DNA of 8,297 nucleotides, taken from Actinomycetes bacterium. Its GTDB lineage: Bacteria > Actinomycetota > Actinomycetes > Propionibacteriales > Nocardioidaceae. Shown one piece after another: positions 1 through 6,032 of this stretch (its first letter is position 1; each line of letters starts with the position of its first letter). The stretch lies in the NCBI GenBank assembly GCA_023252095.1, contig JAHEXN010000146.1, positions 1-8,297 of the forward strand, written 5' to 3'. A model generated the notes under the pieces. That model was not told where the DNA came from and did not search any database. It saw nothing but the letters and a program-made list of their open reading frames with translations. Both the position numbers and the translations under genes were made by a program.

Positions 1-838
<838 letters not shown>

Positions 839-866
839 GCGGGCCCACCCCTCACGACATGAGACA

Positions 867-884
867 AGCCCCTCACGAGGGGCT
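867..884 (-). promoter_or_regulatory. Hairpin in the presumed purA leader
   Basis: A perfect 7-bp inverted repeat (AGCCCCT / AGGGGCT) with a 4-base loop lies between purA and the kinase gene. On the purA strand it falls just downstream of a plausible -10 element, so it would form at the 5' end of the purA mRNA. The sequence CGTGAGGGG occurs twice on that strand, once in this hairpin and once at the purA ribosome binding site (rc of 848-856). The 5' arm could therefore pair with either copy. A terminator role is unlikely because no T-run follows on either strand. Function is inference only. Confidence 0.45.
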
Positions 885-895
885 CTTGCGACCGC

Positions 896-901
896 AGTCT
901 A
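896..901 (-). promoter_or_regulatory. Candidate purA -10 element (TAGACT)
   Basis: On the minus strand TAGACT fits the TANNNT core of actinobacterial sigma-70-type -10 boxes. It would start transcription near 889, giving a leader of about 50 bases that contains the hairpin and the Shine-Dalgarno. No good -35 is visible: GGAGAC at 17-base spacing is poor, and GAGACA fits better but at only 15. This is a pattern match alone. Confidence 0.35.
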
Positions 902-914
902 GCCGCTGGCCCCC

Positions 915-920
915 TACTGT
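915..920 (+). promoter_or_regulatory. Candidate -10 (TACTGT) for a leaderless lipid kinase transcript
   Basis: TACTGT matches TANNNT and ends 7 bases before the ATG at 928, so transcription would start at or next to the start codon. No Shine-Dalgarno-like purine run is seen between this box and the ATG (CTCCATC). Both points fit leaderless expression, which is common in actinobacteria. No convincing -35 is present at 17-18 bases. The same box and spacing recur before the DUF3151 gene. Confidence 0.45.
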
Positions 921-927
921 CTCCATC

Positions 928-1863
928 ATGAGCAAACCCGACCAGCGGTCGTCGTCAGCGTGGACCGTGGTCGTCAACGCCTCCGCGGGCAGCAGCGAGG
1001 ACGACGTGGTCGACCGAGTCGTGGGAGCGCTCCGCGAGGAGGTCGAGGTCGAGGTCGCCCGCACCGCCGACCTCGACGACCTCACGTCCGCGCTCGAGGC
1101 GGTGCCCTCCGGTGCGACCGTCGTGGTGCTGGGCGGCGACGGCAGCCTCCACGCGGTGGTCGCGGCCCTCGACCACGTCGACCGGCTGCGCGACGTCGTG
1201 GTGGGCCTCGTGCCGCTCGGCACCGGCAACGACTTCGCCCGCACGCTCGGGGTCGACCCCACCGATCCGGTCGCCACCGCGCGCGACCTCCTCGGCGCCC
1301 AGGAGCGCGACACCGACCTGGTCCGGGCGGGTGACGGATCGATCGTCGTCAACGCCGCGCACGTCGGGGTGGGTGCCGACGCCGCGATCGCGGCCAAGCC
1401 CTGGAAGGAGCGGTTCGGCATCGTCGGCTACGCCGTCGGCGCGATCTCCTCGGGCTTCTCGGCCGAGGGCTTCCGCGGCGAGGTCCACGTCGACGGTGAG
1501 GCCGTGCCGGTGCGGGGGCGGCTCCTTCAGGTCGCGGTCGGCAACGGCCGATTCATCGGCGGCGGCACTCCCCTGCTGCCCAACGCCGACCCGTTCGACG
1601 GCCAGCTCGACGTCGTCGTGTCCTGGGCCGACAAGCCCCTGCGCCGACTGAAGTACGCATGGAAGCTCCGCAGCGGTCGTCACGTCGAGGGTGACGACAC
1701 CGAACCCCTGCGCGGCACGAGCCTGTCGGTCCTGGTCCGGGGTTCCGCCCTGCGCGAGGGGATCCCGGGCAACAGCGACGGCGAGCTGACCGACCCGGCG
1801 ACGACCCACACGTGGACCCTCGAGCCCGGCGCCTGGCGTCTGCTGGTGCCCACCGACACGTGA
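928..1863 (+). CDS. Diacylglycerol/lipid kinase family protein (YegS/DgkB type)
   Basis: This 311-residue soluble protein probably phosphorylates a membrane lipid such as diacylglycerol with ATP, feeding phosphatidic acid back to phospholipid synthesis. The substrate is not determined by sequence. The DAGK catalytic domain (about residues 12-140) has the nucleotide-binding GGDGS at 69-73, where Ser replaces the commoner Thr, and PLGTGNDFAR at 96-105. The C-terminal beta-rich domain has FIGGG at 209-213, PNADPFDGQLDV at 218-229 and NSDGE at 282-286, where the Asp-Gly-Glu matches the catalytic region of this family. Length is typical. The ATG at 928 is preferred: an ATG at 859 in the same frame would add 23 residues unlike the family and would read through the hairpin and promoter region. 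The stop overlaps the GTG of the MATE gene, so the two are probably translationally coupled. Confidence 0.9.
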   Translation: MSKPDQRSSSAWTVVVNASAGSSEDDVVDRVVGALREEVEVEVARTADLDDLTSALEAVPSGATVVVLGGDGSLHAVVAALDHVDRLRDVVVGLVPLGTGNDFARTLGVDPTDPVATARDLLGAQERDTDLVRAGDGSIVVNAAHVGVGADAAIAAKPWKERFGIVGYAVGAISSGFSAEGFRGEVHVDGEAVPVRGRLLQVAVGNGRFIGGGTPLLPNADPFDGQLDVVVSWADKPLRRLKYAWKLRSGRHVEGDDTEPLRGTSLSVLVRGSALREGIPGNSDGELTDPATTHTWTLEPGAWRLLVPTDT

Positions 1864-3188
1864 GCCGGCCCGTGGCCCGGTCCGGCACGTCGCGACAGAT
1901 CCTCGCCGTCGCCGTCCCGGCGTTCGCCGCGCTCGTGGCCGAGCCGGTCATGCTGCTCGCCGACACCGCGATGATCGGCCACCTCGGCACGCCTGAGCTG
2001 GCCGGGCTCGCGGTCGCGTCGGTCGTGCTGACGACCGTCGTCGGGCTGTGCGTGTTCCTCGCGTACGGCACGACCTCGGCGGTCGCCCGCAGCCACGGCG
2101 CCGGCCGCGAGGCCGAGGCGGGCGCGCAGGCCTTCGGCGGGATCTGGCTCGCCGCGATGCTCGGACTGGTGCTCGGGCTGCTGACGGTCGCCACGGCGGG
2201 TCCTGTCACGGCCGCGCTCGCGAGCTCGCCCGACGTCGCCGGACACGCCGCGACGTACCTGCGGATCAGCGCGGCCGGGGTGCCGGCGGTCCTGCTGATG
2301 CTGGCCGCGACGGGCGCGCTGCGCGGCGTGCTCGACCTCAGGACTCCCCTCGTCGTCACGGTCTCGGCCTGCCTCGCCAACGTCCTGCTCAACGCCGTGC
2401 TGATCTACGGGTTGGGCTGGGGCGTGGCCGGAGCCGCGATCGGCGCGGTCCTCGCGCAGTGGGCCGCCGCTGCCTGGCTCACGATCGCCGTCGCGCGTCG
2501 GCTGCGCACCGAGGCCGTGAGCGCCCGGCCCCGGCTCGATGCCGTGCTCCGGGCCGCCCGCGCAGGCGTTCCGCTCCTCGTGCGCACCGGCACGCTCCGG
2601 GTCGCGGTGCTGCTCGCGACCGCGGTCGCCGCGACCTTCGGGGACGCGTCACTCGCGGCGCACCAGGTCACCGCGACGGTCGTGGCGTTGTGCGCGTTCG
2701 CGCTGGACGCGCTGGCGATCGCCGGACAGACGCTGACCGGCCGAGCCCTCGGCGCCAGCGACGCCGACCTGACCCGCGCGCTGACCGCCCAGATGGTGCG
2801 CTGGGGGTGGGGCGTCGGCGCGGTGATCGGCTTGGCGCTCGCGGTCGCGAGCCCCTGGATCCCCGGCGCGTTCACGTCCGACCCGGACGTCGCCGACGTG
2901 CTCGTCCCGGCGCTCGTCGCCGCGGCCCTCGTGCAGCCGCTCTCCGGCGCGGTCTTCGTGCTCGACGGCGTGCTGATCGGCGCCGGCGACGGCCGCTACC
3001 TCGCGGCTGCCGGTGTCGTCGTCCTGGTCGTCTACGCACCGCTCGTGCTGCTCGTCGGAGCAACCGATGCGGGGCTGACCTGGCTGTGGATCGCGTACGC
3101 GGGCTTCATCGGTGCCCGGTGGGTCACGCTCGAGCACCGTCGTCGCCGCGAGCGCTGGATCGTGCTCGGTCCCGCCGCGGCTGACTGA
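1860..3188 (+). CDS. MATE family efflux transporter, DinF-like
   Basis: This is a cytoplasmic-membrane antiporter of the multidrug and toxin extrusion family, expected to export small, often cationic molecules in exchange for H+ or Na+. Substrate is unknown. The 442-residue protein is almost entirely hydrophobic, consistent with 12 helices in two MatE halves (about 12-210 and 225-430). Helix 1 carries Pro20 and the DinF-type LLADTAMIGHLGT at 32-44, including Asp35, a candidate ion-coupling residue. A second conserved-style stretch is AAHQVT at 266-271, and GAGDGRY at 374-380 is typical of the DinF branch. The GTG at 1860 is chosen because it makes a GTGA overlap with the kinase stop and begins just before helix 1. 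A GTG at 1872 is an alternative, and an ATG at 1812 lies inside the kinase gene and adds unlikely residues. No strong Shine-Dalgarno is seen, so translation probably depends on coupling. Confidence 0.9.
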   Translation: MSRPVARSGTSRQILAVAVPAFAALVAEPVMLLADTAMIGHLGTPELAGLAVASVVLTTVVGLCVFLAYGTTSAVARSHGAGREAEAGAQAFGGIWLAAMLGLVLGLLTVATAGPVTAALASSPDVAGHAATYLRISAAGVPAVLLMLAATGALRGVLDLRTPLVVTVSACLANVLLNAVLIYGLGWGVAGAAIGAVLAQWAAAAWLTIAVARRLRTEAVSARPRLDAVLRAARAGVPLLVRTGTLRVAVLLATAVAATFGDASLAAHQVTATVVALCAFALDALAIAGQTLTGRALGASDADLTRALTAQMVRWGWGVGAVIGLALAVASPWIPGAFTSDPDVADVLVPALVAAALVQPLSGAVFVLDGVLIGAGDGRYLAAAGVVVLVVYAPLVLLVGATDAGLTWLWIAYAGFIGARWVTLEHRRRRERWIVLGPAAAD

Positions 3189-3207
3189 GGTGCGGGCTCA
3201 GCCCACC
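3189..3207. terminator. Possible bidirectional hairpin between convergent genes
   Basis: The only gap between the MATE stop (3188) and the DUF3151 stop (3198) is 9 bases. GGTG plus GGC on the left can pair with GCCCACC on the right around a TCA loop, giving about 7 base pairs with a 2-base bulge. The pairing reaches into the last codons of the DUF3151 gene. There is no T-run on either side, so it would be a weak or U-less terminator of the kind proposed for GC-rich actinobacteria. Confidence 0.3.
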
Positions 3208-3602
3208 AGGATCGCGTACGCCTCCGGGCTGGACTCGCGCAGGAACTCGCGGCAGCGGTGCGCCTCCGGCGCGTCGCCGAGACGCTCGGACCCATCGGCC
3301 AGGACCGCCAGGGAGCGCAGGAAGCCGCGGTTGGGCTCGTGCGCCCACGGCACCGGGCCGAAGCCCTTCCAGCCGTTGCGGCGCAGGAGGTCGAGCGAGC
3401 GGTGGTACGACGTGCGTGCGAAGGCGTAGCCCTCGACGTCGCTGCCGCCGGCCAGCGCCTCGGCCGCGAGCAGGGCCCACGCCAGGGTCGACTCGGGCAC
3501 CGTGGCGGCGACGTCGCGCGCGGGCTCACCCGCCGCGATCCGGCTCGCACCCGGGTCTTCCGGCAGCAGGGTCTCCGGCGGCTCTCCCAGCAGGTTGCTC
3601 AT
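3198..3602 (-). CDS. DUF3151 family protein
   Basis: I recognise this 134-residue soluble protein as the actinobacterial DUF3151 family, whose function is unknown. The marks are an N-terminal LLGEPPETLLPEDPGA (residues 4-19), an alanine- and leucine-rich helix at 39-51 (TLAWALLAAEALA), then YAFARTSYHRSLDLLRRNGWKG at about 59-80, then GPVPWAHEPNRGFLRSL at 82-98. It has no signal peptide or membrane helix. The mostly helical pattern resembles TPR-like repeats. The ATG at 3602 fits the family N-terminus. Upstream in-frame starts inside the long reading frame to 4268 would run antigenomically through the permease and are rejected. From memory, relatives sit close to purA and fba in other actinobacteria, so it belongs to the housekeeping neighbourhood, not to the ABC operon. 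It is convergent with the MATE gene and appears to have its own leaderless promoter. Confidence 0.88.
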   Translation of the reverse strand: MSNLLGEPPETLLPEDPGASRIAAGEPARDVAATVPESTLAWALLAAEALAGGSDVEGYAFARTSYHRSLDLLRRNGWKGFGPVPWAHEPNRGFLRSLAVLADGSERLGDAPEAHRCREFLRESSPEAYAILVG

Positions 3603-3609
3603 GGGCTCG

Positions 3610-3615
3610 ACCCTA
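3610..3615 (-). promoter_or_regulatory. Candidate -10 (TAGGGT) for a leaderless DUF3151 transcript
   Basis: On the minus strand TAGGGT (TANNNT) ends 7 bases before the ATG at 3602, the same geometry as at the kinase gene, and no Shine-Dalgarno lies between. TCGAAC at 17-base spacing (rc of 3633-3638) is a weak -35. A hairpin CCCT(AAC)CGGG-GTCT-CCCGAGGG at 3611-3633 overlaps this region and could affect initiation or read-through from the ABC operon. Confidence 0.4.
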
Positions 3616-3673
3616 ACCGGGGTCTCCCGAGGGTTCGACGACCCGTCTTGCGGGGAAGGCTGACGCAGCTGTC

Positions 3674-3687
3674 CCCGCGGCAGCGGG
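3674..3687 (-). terminator. Possible terminator hairpin after the ABC operon
   Basis: The 113-base gap between the permease stop (3716) and the DUF3151 start (3602) holds a 5-bp GC-only stem (CCCGC / GCGGG, loop of 4) about 30 bases past the permease stop. A smaller GCTG/CAGC hairpin follows it. No T-run follows, so a termination role is uncertain. No gene is visible in the gap. Confidence 0.3.
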
Positions 3688-3715
3688 CGCCTCGCCTCAC
3701 CTGCACTCTTCGCCG

Positions 3716-4480
3716 TCAGAGGTCCGCGGTCCTCGCCCGCCACCCGCCAGCGACGACCGCCGCCACAGCAGCCGAGACGAACAGGACAGCGCTCCCGCCG
3801 ACACCGATCCAGGGGTCGTCGAAGAGCGAGGACCCCCCGCCGAGCGTGGCGAAACCCGAGGCGAACGGGAGGAGGTCCGCCCATCGTCCGCCGCCAGCAG
3901 CCAGGGCGGGCTCGATGACCAGCGGAAGGCCGAGGGCCACCGCGAGGGCGGCACCCGTGGTCGGCAGCAGCGCACCTGCCGCCATGCCGAGGGCGGCCCA
4001 CCCGGCCATGACGAGGGCGAACGTTCCCCCGATCGCGAGACCGGACCAGAGCAGGCTCTCGATGCCGTCCCCTCCACCCAGCACGATCGCCACGACCAGC
4101 AGCTCGACCATGGCGATCACGATGCCCAGACCGGCCGCGACCGAGGTCACGGCCACCGACTTCGCCGTCCACGCTCCGGACCGGCCCCTGACTCGAAGGG
4201 TCGAGAGGCGCCACACGCCGCTGTCGACATCGGCCCGCACCGACCCGACGGCCAGGACCATGACGCACACCAGAGCCGGGATCGACGTCCGCAGCGCAAG
4301 TCGGGTGACGGAGTCGACCGAGGCACCGGGCTCACCCGACATCGCGTGCGCCGTCAGCCAGCACAGCGGAGCCGCCAGCGCGACGGCCAGGCCTCCCGAC
4401 CACCACGTTCCGCGCAACGTGAGCAGCTTCGCGAGCTCGTGCCGGGTCTGGGCCCCCAACAGGCGGGCGCCGCCCCTCAT
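3716..4480 (-). CDS. ABC-2-type transporter permease subunit
   Basis: This 254-residue protein is an integral membrane protein with about six helices, near residues 27-47, 63-80, 107-135, 143-171, 175-192 and 228-246. A cytoplasmic N-terminal stretch precedes helix 1 (QTRHELAKLLTLRGTWW, 11-27), a typical lead-in for ABC-2 permeases of the NatB/BcrB style. The segment VDSGVWRLSTLRVRGR at 85-100 resembles the cytoplasmic coupling region of such exporters. It should form the membrane channel driven by the 304-aa ATPase encoded just upstream. The two genes share an ATGA overlap (stop 4477-4479, start 4480). No strong Shine-Dalgarno is seen, so translation is probably coupled. It is the last gene of the leftward operon. 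The substrate cannot be read from sequence; export is more likely than import because no binding protein is present. Confidence 0.82.
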   Translation of the reverse strand: MRGGARLLGAQTRHELAKLLTLRGTWWSGGLAVALAAPLCWLTAHAMSGEPGASVDSVTRLALRTSIPALVCVMVLAVGSVRADVDSGVWRLSTLRVRGRSGAWTAKSVAVTSVAAGLGIVIAMVELLVVAIVLGGGDGIESLLWSGLAIGGTFALVMAGWAALGMAAGALLPTTGAALAVALGLPLVIEPALAAGGGRWADLLPFASGFATLGGGSSLFDDPWIGVGGSAVLFVSAAVAAVVAGGWRARTADL

Positions 4481-5391
4481 GACCCCACGCCCGATTCCTC
4501 GGTCCAGGCGCGACGCTCGTACCGCTCGGCCAGGCTGCGGCGCAGTGGCACGAGCGCTGTGACCAGGACGTCCAGGTCGCGCGCCACCGTGGCGACCTCG
4601 CGCGCCGAGAGGCCATGCACCACGACCTCCGGGCCCTCCTCGACGGTGCCACCGCGGGCCGCCAGCTCACGGGCGAGCCGCGCATCGTCGTCACTGCGCA
4701 CGAGGGTCCGCTCGACGTCCCCCTGCGCGACGTCGGTCACCGGCCCCGCGGACACGATCCGACCGGACTCCATGACGTGGACGACGTCGGCGACGCGTTC
4801 GACCTCGTCGAGCTGGTGACTCGCCATGAGCACCGTCCCGCCGCGTTCGGCATGTCGGCGCAGCAGCGTGCGAAGCAGCACGACGCCATCCGGGTCGAGG
4901 CCGTTGAGCGGTTCGTCCAGGACGAGCACCGACGGGTCGTGCAGCAGCGCCGTGGCGATTCCGAGCCTCTGGGCCATGCCCGTCGAGAACCCGCGCGGCG
5001 TCCGACCCGCGCTGCCCGTCAGCCCCACCAGTTCGAGCAGCTCCTCGCGGCGGGCGCGGGGCAGGCCGGTCCCGGCCGCCAGGACCCGCAGGTGGGACCG
5101 GGCCGTCCGGCGTGGGTGAGCGGTCGGCTGCCCCAGAAAGGCACCCACCACCCCCCACGGCTCGAGGTGGCCGCGCAACGGCCGTCCGCCGAAGAGCGTC
5201 CGCCCCGGACCGTGCGCGAGGCCGAGCATCAGGCGCAGCGTCGTCGACTTGCCGGCCCCGTTGCCCCCGACCAGCACCGTGACCCGACCGGCGACCGCGG
5301 TGAGGGACACCTCCCGAACGGCCGCGACGTCGCCGTAGCGCTTCGTGAGGCCAGTCGCCGTCACGGTGATCGGAGGCAGGGCGTCCGTCAT
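4477..5391 (-). CDS. ABC transporter ATP-binding protein (BcrA/CcmA-like exporter type)
   Basis: This 304-residue cytoplasmic ATPase should power the 254-aa permease with which it overlaps. All core motifs are intact: Walker A GGNGAGKST at 42-50, Q-loop Gln88 (FLGQPTAHP), signature FSTGM at 135-139, Walker B VLVLDE at 155-160, D-loop NGLDPDG and switch His192 (MASHQLDEVE). The aromatic A-loop position is Tyr19 (TKRYGD). After the nucleotide-binding domain a tail of about 85 residues follows (220-304), as in bacitracin- or lantibiotic-type exporters, where it is variable. The ATG at 5391 is chosen because it gives an ATGA overlap with the preceding ATPase and begins just before the domain. The reading frame is open further upstream to 5472, but those 27 residues overlap the preceding gene and look unlike the family. 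Confidence 0.9.
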   Translation of the reverse strand: MTDALPPITVTATGLTKRYGDVAAVREVSLTAVAGRVTVLVGGNGAGKSTTLRLMLGLAHGPGRTLFGGRPLRGHLEPWGVVGAFLGQPTAHPRRTARSHLRVLAAGTGLPRARREELLELVGLTGSAGRTPRGFSTGMAQRLGIATALLHDPSVLVLDEPLNGLDPDGVVLLRTLLRRHAERGGTVLMASHQLDEVERVADVVHVMESGRIVSAGPVTDVAQGDVERTLVRSDDDARLARELAARGGTVEEGPEVVVHGLSAREVATVARDLDVLVTALVPLRRSLAERYERRAWTEESGVGS

Positions 5392-6032
5392 CCCAATGCC
5401 CTGTCGTGATCGAGGCGCAGCGGCGCCGGAACCGTGTGACAGATGACCAGGACCGCCGCTGAGCGGCCCCACGCGTGGATCTCATCGACCATGACCTGCA
5501 CCCCCGCCTCGTCCACGGCGTTGAAGGGCTCGTCCAGCACGTACAGCTGCGCCTCTCCGACGGTCGAGAGGACGTGCCAGGCCTTCTTCGCGGTGCCCGA
5601 CGACAAGGTCGACGCGTTCTCGTCGAGCCACGGGTCGAGGCCCAGCAGCCCGGCTCGCTCCTCCGCGACCGAGCGGTCGGCGCCCCTGGCCCGGCAGGCG
5701 ACCGCGAGGTGGTCACGCACGGTCATGAACGGATAGAGCGCCGGCCGGGTGCGGACGACTCGGCGCGAGGCGCGCAGGGCCTCGTCGCCGGGGTCGCGCC
5801 CCAGGACCCGGGCCTCGCCCTGCAAGACGGGTAGATAGCCACTGAGCACCTCCACCAAGGTCGACTTGCCCACCCCGTTGCGCCCGCCCAGACGAGTCAC
5901 GCCCCGGGCCGGGACGGTGAGATCGACGTCGCTCAGGACGGGGTGGTCGGCCGCGTAGCCGATGCTGGCTCCGCGGAGGTGGGCCCCGACCTGCGTGTCG
6001 CGGTCAGCGCGGGCTCCCGCCGGACTGCTCAT
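5388..6032 (-). CDS. Small, divergent ABC transporter ATP-binding protein
   Basis: This 214-residue cytoplasmic ABC ATPase consists of a nucleotide-binding domain with almost no tail. Walker A is GGRNGVGKST at 49-58 and Walker B is LYVLDEP at 163-169, followed by D-loop NAVDEAG (171-177) and switch His199 (VICHT). The signature is degenerate, LSSGT at 143-147 instead of LSGGQ. At the Q-loop the sequence is RRVVRTRPALYPFMTV (90-105) with no Gln. It is therefore recognisable but divergent, and its best partner by position is the 508-aa membrane protein just upstream. The ATG at 6032 makes an ATGA overlap with that gene. An in-frame ATG at 6077 adds 15 residues and has a good GGAGG 9 bases before it, so the true start is uncertain. 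The frame stays open up to 6962, but that part is the shadow of the membrane protein gene. Confidence 0.85.
   Translation of the reverse strand: MSSPAGARADRDTQVGAHLRGASIGYAADHPVLSDVDLTVPARGVTRLGGRNGVGKSTLVEVLSGYLPVLQGEARVLGRDPGDEALRASRRVVRTRPALYPFMTVRDHLAVACRARGADRSVAEERAGLLGLDPWLDENASTLSSGTAKKAWHVLSTVGEAQLYVLDEPFNAVDEAGVQVMVDEIHAWGRSAAVLVICHTVPAPLRLDHDRALG

Noticed and set aside
867..884. Hairpin read as a rho-independent terminator
   Set aside because: It lies between divergent genes, not after one, and has no T-run on either side.
955..1809. 284-codon minus-strand frame opposite the lipid kinase
   Set aside because: The kinase frame has all family motifs. The antisense frame has no recognisable domain and is Val/Asp/Arg-rich.
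3198..4268. DUF3151 frame open upstream to 4268, suggesting a 356-aa fusion
   Set aside because: The extra part is Arg/Gly-rich, out of frame with the real permease, and the family N-terminus begins at 3602.
3258..4562. 434-codon plus-strand frame across DUF3151, the gap and the permease
   Set aside because: It is antisense to two recognisable genes, Arg/Pro/Ser-rich, with no domain.
5388..5472. Frameshift joining the two ABC ATPases into one broken gene
   Set aside because: Each ATPase has its own complete Walker A, Walker B and switch His. The ATGA junction is a normal coupled start.
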